NCBI RefSeq assembly: GCF_014873495.1
Contig: NZ_JADBGF010000001.1
Coordinates: 8,928,001-8,992,000 of the forward strand
Direction of reading: 5' to 3'
Length of the DNA stretch: 64,000 nt
Origin: Streptomyces stelliscabiei
GTDB taxonomy: Bacteria > Actinomycetota > Actinomycetes > Streptomycetales > Streptomycetaceae
Below are positions 33,719-44,900 of the stretch, piece after piece; the first letter of the stretch is position 1, and each line of letters opens with the position of its first letter. Position numbers and translations under genes: made by a program. The notes below the pieces were generated by a model, which was not told where the DNA came from, did no database searches, and worked only from the letters and a program-made list of their open reading frames with translations.

Positions 33719-36490
33719 TCAGATGGATCCTACGGCCAGGGTTCTGAACTCTCTGGGGAGATCCGCGCGCCTGGTGACGTTGAGCTTGCGGTAGACGCGG
33801 GTCAGATGCTGTTCCACCGTGCTGATGGTGACGCACAGTTGGTCGGCGATCTCACGGTTGGAGTTGCCCAGGGAGGCCAGGGACGCGACCCGTCGCTCCG
33901 CGGCGCTGAGGGGATCGCGTGGAACGGTGCCCGGGTCGGGCGGTGTCTCCTCCCTGCAGCGCGGCGGCAGGGAGAGCTGCAGAGGTCCGGCGCCGCACAC
34001 ATCGGCCAGGTGCAGCGCCTGGTACAACGCTCGCCGTGCCTGTTCCGCCTCACCGATCGCGCGCTGCGCGGAACTCAACGCGGCCAGGGCCCGGGCCAGT
34101 TCGAGCCTGTCACCGGTGAGCCGCAGGACACTGACTGCCTCCAGCAGCAGGCTCGCCCGGCGCCGCGGTTCGGCGATCTCGGCGAGCAGGCACATGGCGA
34201 CGCCGCGGCTGCGGGATTTGGCGCTGCCGGGGCGGGCCAGCTCCGCATCCGCGAGTCGGCGGACCTGCTCCCGCTGCCCGAGGCGCAGATGTGCGGCCGC
34301 CGCGCCGCTGCGCCAGGGCAGGAAGGCGGGCAGATCCATGTCCCAGGCGCGGGCCTGGTCGCCGCAGCGCAGAAAGTCGTCCAGGGCCATCACCACCCGG
34401 CCCGCGGCCAGGTGGTGATGGCCCCGGGCGTAGAGATACTGCAGGCCGTACCGTGACTCGGAGATCGCCTCCGGTACCGAGTGCCGCAGGTACTCCTCGG
34501 CGACGTCGTCCGCCCCCATGGCGGTCGCAGCCAGGACGAGCGTGCTCAGCGGCGCACCGACGGCGACTCCCCAACTGCGGGGCGAGAGGTGGGTCATGGC
34601 GGAGCGGGCGAGGGCGCAGGCCTCGCTCAGATCGCCCTGTCGCAGGGCCAGTTCGGCGCGGATCGCGGTGAGCTTCGCCTGCCAGGTGGGCGCCTGCCGG
34701 ACGGTGGCCTCCTGCAGGAGCCTGGCCGACCAGACGGAGGCCTGGCCGAGCCGGTCCGCGTAGACGAGAGCGAGCAGCGACGACTCCAGCGCGTACAGAC
34801 TGGTGTCGTCCAGGGGGCAGGAGCGCAGCACCTGTTCGGCGTTCCGGGCGCTGGACTCGTCGCCGCCGTTGCGCAGCGTCGAGCCGAGGACGGTCTCGGC
34901 GAGCAGGACGGCTCTGGCGGCCGCGGGTTCTCTGCTGTCGCGGATGCCCGAGCCGTCCTCGGCGGCGGGGAGGAGAGGCACCATCACGGGGTAGCGGTTC
35001 CGCAGCCACTCCCTGGTTTCCGTGAACAGGCCGTGCGGGCCCGGGATCTTCGGGCCCAGCGCGCGGATCACCTCGGCGGCCTCGTCGAAGCGCCCGTGCC
35101 ACAGCAGGGCACGGGAGAGCGGGACGGCCAGATGGGCGGGCAGGACGCCCGTCAGCAGCGCTTCGGACAGCGGCCCCAGACGGGGAGCCACCGTGGAGGG
35201 GTTGAGCTGCCACTCCAGCCGCGCGAGCATCATCGTCGTGAGCGCCCGCTCCCGCGCGTCGTCGGAGCCGGACAGCGCCAGTTCCAGGCACTCCAGGGCG
35301 AAGCCGACGTCGCCGCTTCGGCGCGCCTGCTCGGAGGCGTCCATCAGCACGGGGACGGCCCAGCAGGGTGGCACGTGTCGCGCGGCGACCAGATGCCGGG
35401 CGACCGTGGGTGTCGGAAGTCCTTCGTGGTGGAGCAACTCCGCGACGTCGAGTCGCTGTTGCCGCAGCACGCCCCAGGGGATGTCGTCCAGGACGGCCGA
35501 CCGTGCCGCCGGATGACGGAAACGGTTGCCGGCGACGAGCCCGGCGGCCTCCATATGCCGCAGCGCGTTCGCCACCGAGGACGGACCGAGCTGGAGCAGG
35601 CGGCCTATTCGGTCGGGGGAGGAGCAGGAGTCCAGCAACGCCATCGTGCGGGCCACGCCGAGGATGTCCGGCTCCCGGCCGTGCAGACAGGCGAGTACCG
35701 CTTGCGTGAACTCCTCTCCCGCGGGCGGGACTTCGGACCCCGCGTCGCCGTCACCGTCCACCAGCCGGTCGCGGTGGTCCCTCAGCAGGGCGTGGACGAG
35801 CAGGGGATTGCCTCCGCTGAGGGAGTGGTAGACGGGGCCGAGGGCCTGTGCCTTCTCCGTGCACAGGGCCTTCGTCGTGAGCTCGGTCGTGCCCTCCGGG
35901 GACAGGGGAGCCAACCGGACACGCCGGTAGAAGGGATGCCGGAGCAGTTCGGTGCTCAACAGCGGGAGACAGTGGCGGGCACTGTCCGGGCGGCTGAACA
36001 ACAGCATCACAGGGGCGGATCTCGTGTGCGGGAGCAGTTGCAGCAGACAGCTCAGGGAAGCGGAGTCGGTGTGTTGAACGTCGTCGACGCAGAGCAGCAG
36101 GCCGCCCGCCCCGGCCGCGTGCAGCAGCGCACGGCACAGGCCGCGGGCGACATGGGCCTGCAGGGCGGCCGACTCATGAGGGGCGGGCGGATCGGAGGCG
36201 AAGCTGTTCTCCAGGACGGTCATCTGCGTACGGAGCGGGGCGGGCAGCGAAAGGTCCCGGACGAGTTGATGGGCGATACCGAACGGGACGTCGCGCTCGT
36301 GTTCCCGGCCGACGGCTCGCAGGACCTCGGAACCGGTCGCGGACGCCTCCTCGGCGAAGGTATAGAGCAACTCGGACTTGCCGATGCCCACGGAGCCGCT
36401 GACGAGGGCCACGTGTCCAATGCCGCGGCGGCTGCTCGCGAGTAATTCGTGTAACATGAACAGTTCGTCTTTGCGGTCGATCAGTATCAT
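33719..36490 (-). CDS. LAL-type LuxR-family transcriptional activator
   Basis: This 923-residue LAL regulator has Walker A GSVGIGKS near residue 32 and a LLLCVDDVQHTD Walker B segment near residue 130. A long helical middle region follows, then a C-terminal LuxR helix-turn-helix (LSAAERRVASLASLGNSNRE to STVEQHLTRVYRKLNV). Such proteins are typical pathway activators in macrolide clusters. Codons 13 and 16 are TTA, so synthesis should require the bldA leucyl-tRNA and link the cluster to development. It lies between the deoxysugar region and the PKS and is the best candidate for the cluster's pathway-specific regulator. The ribosome binding site is weak. Confidence 0.9.
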   Translation of the reverse strand: MILIDRKDELFMLHELLASSRRGIGHVALVSGSVGIGKSELLYTFAEEASATGSEVLRAVGREHERDVPFGIAHQLVRDLSLPAPLRTQMTVLENSFASDPPAPHESAALQAHVARGLCRALLHAAGAGGLLLCVDDVQHTDSASLSCLLQLLPHTRSAPVMLLFSRPDSARHCLPLLSTELLRHPFYRRVRLAPLSPEGTTELTTKALCTEKAQALGPVYHSLSGGNPLLVHALLRDHRDRLVDGDGDAGSEVPPAGEEFTQAVLACLHGREPDILGVARTMALLDSCSSPDRIGRLLQLGPSSVANALRHMEAAGLVAGNRFRHPAARSAVLDDIPWGVLRQQRLDVAELLHHEGLPTPTVARHLVAARHVPPCWAVPVLMDASEQARRSGDVGFALECLELALSGSDDARERALTTMMLARLEWQLNPSTVAPRLGPLSEALLTGVLPAHLAVPLSRALLWHGRFDEAAEVIRALGPKIPGPHGLFTETREWLRNRYPVMVPLLPAAEDGSGIRDSREPAAARAVLLAETVLGSTLRNGGDESSARNAEQVLRSCPLDDTSLYALESSLLALVYADRLGQASVWSARLLQEATVRQAPTWQAKLTAIRAELALRQGDLSEACALARSAMTHLSPRSWGVAVGAPLSTLVLAATAMGADDVAEEYLRHSVPEAISESRYGLQYLYARGHHHLAAGRVVMALDDFLRCGDQARAWDMDLPAFLPWRSGAAAAHLRLGQREQVRRLADAELARPGSAKSRSRGVAMCLLAEIAEPRRRASLLLEAVSVLRLTGDRLELARALAALSSAQRAIGEAEQARRALYQALHLADVCGAGPLQLSLPPRCREETPPDPGTVPRDPLSAAERRVASLASLGNSNREIADQLCVTISTVEQHLTRVYRKLNVTRRADLPREFRTLAVGSI

Positions 36491-36579
36491 GCATGTACTC
36501 TTTGCAGCACGTCGGAATCCTATTCGTAAACTGACGAGTAGATTTCCGGAGGCCTGAGGTTTCTTTGCAGCGTCTTAGC

Positions 36580-37683
36580 TTAGTAGAGCCCCTCGGGAGC
36601 AGACGAAGTGGTCTGTAGCGGAGTCACATTCGCGACTCCGTCGGACGGCCATCTCGAGTCGGTGTCGTAACGCAGCGCCTGGTCGCGTTCGAGGATGTTG
36701 GGAAGCAACAGGTCTTCGTGCAGCACGGTCAGTCGAACCTGTCCTACGGTGCCGTATTCCACCGCCGTTGACCAGTCATCTTTGCGCACGACATCCATTG
36801 TCACCTGCGGGTAATTCGGAACATAGGGCATGATTTCGGCGTTCTGCTCGACGGGCAGACCCGCCGCGTTGCCGAAGGTGTTGCCGTAGCTGCGACCGCA
36901 GATGCCGTCGTCCATCGCGGCCTCGAAGTCCCGGTACATGTCCGGGCTCAACTGTGTGCCGCTCAGCCGCACCCCCCGCAGCGGTGCGACCAGTTCGGGA
37001 TGGCGGCGCACCAGCGCCTGGAGGAGCGCGGGGGTGGTGTTGAGGTAGTCGATCCGGCCGTGGGTGAGCACGTCGGCGATCTGCTCCAGCAGATGGGTGG
37101 TGTACTCGGCCGCGTCCGCCAGTCGGCCGGCCCGGATGAGTCGCTTGACCCAGCGCGGGTCCATGTCGACGGCGTACACCTGCCCGGCATACAGGTCCGA
37201 CACCTCCCACACACCGTTGCCGATCAGATGCGGTCCCGTGGGGGTCGCCTGGAGCCAGGTCCGCCCCTGGGCGAACCCCTCGGTGACGAAGGACCAGCGG
37301 CGCCACGCTCCGCGGTGCAGCAGCATGGCGGGCGTGTAGAAGACCCGGCAGGGCGTGCCGGTCGTGCCGCCGGTGTCCCAGACGCGGCCGGTCAGCGGGC
37401 GCGGCACGTCGAGCGGCACCAGGTCCGCCGGGTCCTGGGAGCGCAGGATGTCCATCGGAAACGGACCGAACGCCGTGAGCTGCTCATAGCGGGTGATGTC
37501 CCGTGCGTCGAAGTCGAGTCGGGCGGCGCGCCGCAGCCAGTACGGGCTGCCCGTCTCCGGGTGGAAGTGCCGCGCCACCACCTTCCGTGTCCACGCGTCG
37601 AGGTCGGTTTCGAGCCAGTCCTCGATCAGCGTGTCGCACTCCGTGCCCCGCACGGTGGGCGACACGTCGGCCGCCGCGCTCAC
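36580..37683 (-). CDS. PaaK/EhpF-like adenylate-forming enzyme
   Basis: This 367-residue protein carries the P-loop of the ANL superfamily (WDTGGTTGTPCRVFYT near residue 104) and a YGNTFGNAAG segment where aryl-CoA ligases have their A5 motif. It resembles phenylacetate-CoA ligase homologues but is shorter, with a reduced C-terminal lid. It probably adenylates a carboxylic acid for transfer to CoA or a carrier protein. Its GTG start overlaps the acyltransferase stop (GTGA), so the two are coupled. The KSQ loading module of the PKS needs no activated acid, so its role here is unexplained. Confidence 0.75.
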   Translation of the reverse strand: MSAAADVSPTVRGTECDTLIEDWLETDLDAWTRKVVARHFHPETGSPYWLRRAARLDFDARDITRYEQLTAFGPFPMDILRSQDPADLVPLDVPRPLTGRVWDTGGTTGTPCRVFYTPAMLLHRGAWRRWSFVTEGFAQGRTWLQATPTGPHLIGNGVWEVSDLYAGQVYAVDMDPRWVKRLIRAGRLADAAEYTTHLLEQIADVLTHGRIDYLNTTPALLQALVRRHPELVAPLRGVRLSGTQLSPDMYRDFEAAMDDGICGRSYGNTFGNAAGLPVEQNAEIMPYVPNYPQVTMDVVRKDDWSTAVEYGTVGQVRLTVLHEDLLLPNILERDQALRYDTDSRWPSDGVANVTPLQTTSSAPEGLY

Positions 37684-38642
37684 CGGGCCCGCGCCGGCGA
37701 AAGGTCTATGCCGAACTCATACACACTGGTCAGCACCTGCTGGATGTGCTCCGGCTTGTCGACGTGCACCACCGGGAACGGGAATCTGAGGATGCCGTCC
37801 GGGATCGAGCCGCCCATGATGAGGCCGAGGCGCACGCCCTGGTCCTTCATCTCGTCGCAGACGTCCACGAGGCTGATCGGGTCCGTGGGGTTCCGGTCGA
37901 ACAGATCCCGTACGTCCTCCGCCGTGGTCAGGGTCTTGCGCTCCAGGCAGGAGACCAGCGGCAGTTCGGGCGCCTTGAACGGCATCGCGTCGATGTACGG
38001 CGCCATGAACTCGCGGAAGTGACCGCGCAGCGGCGAGTGCACGGCGATCGGCCGGTCCGGCAAGGGGGCGACGGTGCCCGGCGGAAGGTCGGCCGTCATC
38101 GCGTCCAGTGCCTTCCGCTCGCCCGACAGCATCAGGATCCGCATGGCCCCGTCGGCCGTCGGCCCAAAGTCTCCGGACAGATGCACCCCGGCCCTGCCCT
38201 CGCCCCGGTACGCCGCCATGAGGTCGCCCTCGGCCGGCGCGAACGCCAGCGCGAGGCCCTGCTCCGGCTCCTCGGCGGACAGTTCGGGTGTGTGACGGGC
38301 GTGCGCCAGCATCTCGAACAGTTCCCGCCGCCCGATCGAGCCCGCCAGGCAGCTCGCCGTCATGGCGCCGAGACTCAGTCCGCCCAGCACCGCCGGGCTG
38401 AGCCCCTGCTCCGCCAGCACGTCGTGGATACCGAGGGCGAGTGCCGTCTCGCGGATCGTCCCGGCGCTCTGCCGCTCCTCCTGGGGCTCCGGCAGCTCCT
38501 CCTCGAGGATCTGGCCCACCGTGAGACCCGTCCACTCCGAGACCTGCTCGTACAGGTCCCGCATCACGGGACGGGTCCCGTACATCTCCAGACCATGCAC
38601 TTCCGTGCCGACTCCGCCGCCGAACAGAAAGCCCAATGCCAT
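37680..38642 (-). CDS. Discrete acyltransferase (ACP S-malonyltransferase-like)
   Basis: This 320-residue protein has the FabD/AT fold: an FLFGGG start, the nucleophile elbow GGLSLGAM (Ser near residue 94), and the catalytic-His region IAVHSPLRGHF near residue 200. It differs from the FabD pattern GHSLG by having a Leu before the Ser instead of His. It could load or proofread a carrier protein, or move an acyl group between carriers like stand-alone ATs of other polyketide clusters. It is transcribed divergently from the PKS and coupled to the adenylating enzyme. ATG 38642 has GGGAG upstream. Confidence 0.78.
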   Translation of the reverse strand: MALGFLFGGGVGTEVHGLEMYGTRPVMRDLYEQVSEWTGLTVGQILEEELPEPQEERQSAGTIRETALALGIHDVLAEQGLSPAVLGGLSLGAMTASCLAGSIGRRELFEMLAHARHTPELSAEEPEQGLALAFAPAEGDLMAAYRGEGRAGVHLSGDFGPTADGAMRILMLSGERKALDAMTADLPPGTVAPLPDRPIAVHSPLRGHFREFMAPYIDAMPFKAPELPLVSCLERKTLTTAEDVRDLFDRNPTDPISLVDVCDEMKDQGVRLGLIMGGSIPDGILRFPFPVVHVDKPEHIQQVLTSVYEFGIDLSPARAR

Positions 38643-38773
38643 AGCCGACTCCCGTGTATCTCGAACAAAAAAGGCGTGAACAGGACATGGTGCTCTCGGT
38701 GTGCCAACTGCGCGGCAAGGCCTTCGAGACGACTGATGCGCAGCTACCGTACCCAGCGCCCGGCCCTGCGAAA

Positions 38774-38789
38774 AGAGTCATCTGACTCT
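38774..38789. promoter_or_regulatory. Inverted repeat in the PKS divergent promoter region
   Basis: AGAGTCA-TC-TGACTCT (38774-38789) is a perfect 7-bp inverted repeat in the 262-bp region between the acyltransferase gene and the first PKS gene. It is placed where a regulator of both promoters would bind. Its binder is unknown; the LAL protein is one candidate. Confidence 0.45.
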
Positions 38790-38904
38790 GTTTCGAGCCA
38801 CCGTCGGGTGTCGCGGGCGGCGCTACCGAAACGATATGCGGGACTGACAGAGTTCTTCCGTGGCCCGAGTAATTCCTCTTGCCCGGATGGCCGGGAAGCC
38901 GGAA

Positions 38905-41900
38905 ATGGAAGAAATGCCAAACAAGGACGACGGGGATCCCCGCATGCCCATTGCGGTCGTCGGATACTCCTGCCGACTGCCCGGCGCGCCCGACCCGGAG
39001 ACGTTCTGGCGGCTGCTCGCGACGGGTCGGCACGCCATCACCGAGGCGCCGTCCGACCGCTGGGACGCCGACGCGATCATGTCGGCCGGGGCGGCACCGG
39101 ACGCCGAGCGCGTGCGGTGGGGCGGTTTCCTGGACCGGGCCGACCTCTTCGACGCCTCCTTCTTCGGGATCTCCCCGCGCGAGGCCACCGCCATGGACCC
39201 CCAACAGCGCCTGGTGCTGGAACTCGGCTGGGAGGCTCTGGAACACGCCGGCATCGTCCCCGGCACCCTGGCCGACACCCCGACCGCCGTCTTCGTCGGC
39301 GCCGCCACCGACGACTACGCGACCCTGCGCGCCCGCCTGGGCGCCGCCGGCATCACCCGCCACACCGCCGTCGGCACCCAGCGCACCATGATCGCCAACC
39401 GGCTCTCCCACGCCCTCGACCTGCGGGGGCCGAGTCAGACCGTCGACAGCGGACAGTCCTCTTCCCTGGTCGCCGTCCAACTGGCCTGCGAGAGCCTGCG
39501 CGCGGGCGACTGCACGGCCGCCCTGGCCGGCGGCGTCAACCTCAACCTCGCCCTGGACGGCGCGCTCGTCGCCGCCGGCTCCGGTGCCCTCTCGCCGGAC
39601 GGGCGATGCCACACCTTCGACGAACGCGCCAACGGCTATGTACGCGGCGAGGGCGGAGCCCTGGTCGTCCTCAAGACACTCGACCGGGCCATGGCCGACG
39701 ACGACCGCATCCGCTGCCTGATCCTCGGCGGCGCCGTGAACAACGCCGGCAACGCCTCCTCCGGGCTGACCGTCCCCGACGAGAGCGCCCAGCGCGAGGT
39801 GATCCGGCTCGCCCACCGGCGCGCCGGGACACGCCCCGACCAGGTGCAGTACGTCGAACTGCACGGCACCGGCACGAAGGCCGGCGACCCCGTCGAGGCC
39901 GCGGCCCTCGGCGCGGCCCTCGGCACCGCGAGGACACCCGGCACGCCCCTGGCCGTCGGCTCCGCCAAGACCAACGTGGGCCATCTGGAGGCCGCCGCCG
40001 GTGTCGTGGGCCTGCTCAAGGTCATCCTGTCCATCGAGTACCAGGCCCTTCCACCCAGCCTCAACTTCACCGCCCCGCCCCCCTCGGTGCCCCTGGACCG
40101 CCTCAACCTGACGGTCCAGCGAGAACTGGCGCCCTGGCCCGACGACGACCTGCCGAGGACCGCGGGGGTGAGCTCGTTCGGCATGGGCGGCACCAACTGC
40201 CATCTGGTGCTGTCCGACTGGTGCGGCCGGGGCACTCCCGCGGCCCCCGACCTGCCGTACGCCCCGCTGCCCGCCCCCGTCGCCCTCTCCGGCCGCGACG
40301 AGCCCGCCCTGCGCGCCCAGGCGGCACGCCTGCTCGGCCATCTCGCCGACCGCCCCGAACTCGGGACCGGCGAGATCGCGTACTCCTGCGCCACGACCCG
40401 TACCCACTTCGCCCGACGCGCGGTCGCCCTCGCCACCGATCGCGACGACCTCCTCGCGTCGATCGCGGCCCTGGCCGAAGGCCGCCCCGCGCCGCGCCTG
40501 GTGGAGGGCACCGCACGCGAGGGCGGCCTCGCGTTCCTGTTCACCGGGCAGGGCAGTCAACGGCCCGGCATGGGCGCGGCGCTGCACGCCACCTTCCCCG
40601 TCTTCGCGGACGCCTTCGACGCGGCGTGCGAGGAGATGGACCGCTATCTCGACCGGCCGCTGCGGGACCTGGTCCTCGACAGCGGCGGCACCCCTGACGC
40701 GGCCCTGCTCGACCGGACCGGCTACACCCAGCCGGCGCTCTTCGCCTTCGAGACCGCGCTCTACCGGCTGCTCGAACACTGGGGTCTGACCCCGGACGCC
40801 GTACTGGGCCACTCCGTCGGCGAGCTGGTCGCAGCACACGCGGCCGGCGTACTGGACCTGCCGGACGCCTGCTCGCTCGTCGCGGCCCGAGGCCGTCTGA
40901 TGGACGAACTGCCGGGTGGCGGCGCCATGGTGTCGGTCCAGGCGTCCGAGGAGGAACTCCGCGCCGACCTGGCCGGTTTCGCCGGCCAGGTCACCGTGGC
41001 CGCGTGCAACGGACCCGCCTCGACCGTGCTCTCCGGCGACGAGGGCGCCGTGCTCCGCCTCGCCGGACGCTGGCGCGACCGCGGCCGCAGGACCAGACGA
41101 CTGCGGGTGAGTCACGCCTTCCACTCACCCCACATGGACGGCATGCTCGACGAGTTCCGCCAGGTGGCCGAGAGTCTCACCTACCGCACACCGCACCTCC
41201 CCGTGGTCTCCAACCTGACCGGCCGGACCGCCACCGAGGACGAACTCCGCTCTCCCGACCACTGGGTCCGCCACGCCCGCGACGCGGTCCGCTTCCTCGA
41301 CGGGGTCAGGACCCTGCACGCCCGCGGCATCGTCCTCCACCTGGAGATCGGGCCGGACGCGGTGCTCTCCACCATGGCCCGCGACTGCGCGCCCGACGGC
41401 GCCGACCAGCTCTTCGTCTCCGCCGTGCGGGGGGACCGCGACGAAGGGGCCACTCTCTACTCGGCACTCGCGGAACTCCACGTGGGCGGCGCCACCGGGA
41501 CCCTGAACCAGCTCTTCGCCCGCTCCCGAGCACGCCGCGTCGCCCTGCCCACCTACGCCTTCCAACGGCAGCGCCACTGGCTCGGCTCCCCCGGCGCATC
41601 GCTCCCGCAGGGCCCGGCCGCGCCGGAACTCCCGTCGCCGGAACCCGGCATGGCCTCCCCGACCGCCCCCGGCGACCGCCGACCCGCGCCGGCGGAGCTG
41701 GTGCGCGCACACGTGGCCCACGTCCTCGGCCACGACTCGCCCGACGCCGTGCAGATCGGCACCTCCTTCAAGGAACTCGGTTTCAGCTCGCTGATGGGCG
41801 TCGAACTGAGCGACCTCCTCAGCAGATCGACCGGCACACGCCAGCCGAGCACCCTGATCTACGACCACCCGACACCCGAGGCCCTGATCCGGTACGTGCG

Positions 41901-44900
41901 GAACGCGGCGGACGGCGACACGCCGGGCCCGGAGGCCCCCACCCAGGCCGGTGTGGGGGAGCCGGTGGCGGTGGTGGGGATGGCGTGTCGGTTGCCGGGT
42001 GGGGTGGTGTCGCCGGCCGGGTTGTGGGAGTTGGTGGTCGAGGGTCGGGACGGTGTGTCGGGGTTTCCGGTGGACCGGGGTTGGGATGTGGAGGGGTTGT
42101 TCGATCCGGATCCGGATCGGCCGGGGACGTCGTATACGCGGCATGGCGGGTTTTTGCATGATGCGGCGGAGTTCGATGCGGAGTTCTTCGGGATCTCGCC
42201 GCGTGAGGCGTTGGCGATGGATCCGCAGCAGCGGTTGTTGCTGGAGGCGTCGTGGGAGGCGGTGGAGTCGGCGGGTGTCGATCCGCACGCGTTGCGGGGC
42301 AGCCGCACCGGAGTCTTCGCCGGCACCTTCACCTTCCGTGACTCCGACAGCGGCCCCAGGCTGCCCGACTCCTCCGAGGGACGTCGGCTGACCGGTGGTG
42401 CCGCGAGCGTGCTGTCGGGTCGGGTGGCTTTTTCGTTGGGGCTTGAGGGTCCTGCGGTGACGGTGGATACGGCGTGTTCGTCGTCGTTGGTGGCGGTGCA
42501 TCTGGCGGTGTCGGCGTTGCGGGCGGGGGAGTGTTCGCTGGCGTTGGCGGGTGGGGTGACGGTGATGTCGTCGCCGGGGACGTTTGTGGAGTTTTCGCGG
42601 CAGCGTGGGTTGTCGGTGGATGGGCGGTGTCGGTCGTTCGCGGCGTCGGCGGGTGGGACGGGTTGGGCGGAGGGGGTGGGGCTGCTGGTGTTGGAGCGGT
42701 TGTCGGATGCGCGGCGGCTCGGGCATCGGGTGTTGGCGGTGGTGCGGGGCAGTGCGGTCAATCAGGACGGGGCGAGTAATGGGTTGACGGCGCCGAGTGG
42801 GCGGGCGCAGGAGCGGGTGATCCGGGCGGCGTTGGCGTCGGCGGGTGTGAGCGCTGCTGATGTGGATGTGGTGGAGGCGCACGGTACGGGGACGCGGTTG
42901 GGTGATCCGATCGAGGCGCAGGCGTTGTTGGCGACGTATGGGCGGGATCGTGCGGCGGGGCGGCCGTTGTGGTTGGGGTCGTTGAAGTCGAACATCGGGC
43001 ATGCGCAGGCGGCTGCGGGTGTGGCTGGTGTGATCAAGATGGTGATGGCTCTTCAGCGGCGTGCGTTGCCGCGGACGTTGCATGTGGATGAGCCGACGCC
43101 GTTGGTGGACTGGGCTTCGGGTGGGGTCGAGTTGCTGACGGAGCAGCGGGAGTGGGAGGCGGTCGAGGGGCGTCCGCGCCGGGCGGGGGTGTCGTCGTTC
43201 GGGATCAGTGGCACCAACGCCCACCTCGTCCTGGAGGAAGCGCCCCCCGCACCCGAACCGGAAGCGCCCCCCGAGCCGTCGCCCGGAACGGTCCTGTGGC
43301 CGTTGTCCGGCCGGACCGAGCAGGCTCTGCGCGCGCAGGCGCGGCGGCTGCGTGAGCATCTGAGCGTGACGCCCCGGGCGGGACTCGCCGACGTGGGTTT
43401 CTCGCTGGCCACCACGCGCGCCGCGCTGGAGCACCGGGCGGTGCTGGTCGGCGACGACCCGGACCGGATGCTCGTGGATCTGGCGGCGCTCGCGGACGGC
43501 GACCCGCCGTCCCGTGTGCCGTACGGCGTGCCGAGCGGCGGGAAGACGGCGTTCCTCTTCACCGGGCAGGGCAGCCAGCGCGTCGGCATGGGACGTGAAC
43601 TCCACGCGCGGTTCCCGGTGTTCGCCGAGGTACTGGACGAGGTCTTCGAGGCGTTCGGCGACCGCCTCGGGCGGCCGCTGCGCGACGTCGTCCTCGCCGG
43701 GGCGGACTCCCCGGACGCCGCCCTGCTGGACCGGACCGTGTTCACCCAGGCCGGGCTGTTCGCCGTCGAGGTGGCCCTCTTCCGGCTCGTCGAACACCTC
43801 GGAATACGGCCGGACCGGGTGGCCGGACACTCGGTCGGCGAACTGGCGGCGGCCCACGCCGTAGGGATGATGTCGCTGGCGGACGCCGTGACGCTGGTCG
43901 CCGAGCGCGGCCGTCTCATGGAGGCGCTGCCCGAAGGCGGCGCGATGGTCTCGGTCCGGGCGCCGGAGGAGGAGGTCGCCGAACTGCTGCGCGGCCGACA
44001 GACGCGGGTGGCGATCGCCGCGGTCAACGGCCCGCTCTCCTGCGTGCTCTCCGGCGACGAGGACGCGGTCGTGCAGATCGCCGGGGAGCTGTCGGCGCGC
44101 GGTCGCAGGACCAGGCGGCTGCGGGTCAGCCATGCCTTTCACTCGCCCCGCATGGATCCCATGCTGGAGGAGTTCCGTCGGGTGGCTCAGGGGCTCGACC
44201 TGTCGGCGCCCGCCGTACCGCTGCTGTCGGACATGACGGGGCAGCCCGTCACCGGGCAGGCCGACGGCAGCCCGGCCGACGCGGACTACTGGGCGCGGCA
44301 CGTCCGGGAGACGGTGCGGTTCGCCGATGTGGTCCGCGCTCTGCGGGCGGACGGAGTGACGACGTTCGTCGAGATCGGCCCGGACGCCGTCCTGACCGCC
44401 ATGGGCCGCGACTGTCTCCCCGACGACGAGGACGAGGCCGAGGACGCCCGGGTGGAGTTCGTTCCCCTGCTGCGGCGCGACCACCCCGAGGAGCGGACCC
44501 TCGCGGAGGCACTCGCCCGGCTCCACGTCCGAGGCGTCGGCCCCGACTGGGCGGCGGTGTTCGCCGGCACGGGCGCCTCCCGCGTCGACCTGCCCACGTA
44601 CGCCTTCCAGCGCAGGCGCTACTGGCCGAGCGCCGGACCGGTCACCGCCGGGGACGCTCCCGCGCTCGGGCTCGGTACCGGCGGGCATCCCCTCCTCGGT
44701 GCCGCGGTGCGACCCGCGGACTCCGACACGCTGGTGCTCACCGGGCGGCTGTCCCTGGACACCCATCCCTGGCTCGCCGACCACACCGTCCTCGGCACCG
44801 TCCTCTTCCCAGGCGCGGGGCTTGTGGAACTGGCCCTGCACGCCGCCCGCCGCACCGGCTGCGACCTGCTGGAGGAGCTGACCCTGCAGGCACCACTCGC

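Noticed and set aside
36580..38642. Assigning the adenylating enzyme and AT to beta-amino-acid starter chemistry as in macrolactam clusters
   Set aside because: No aminomutase, decarboxylase, peptidase or discrete ACP is nearby, and the PKS has its own KSQ loading module.
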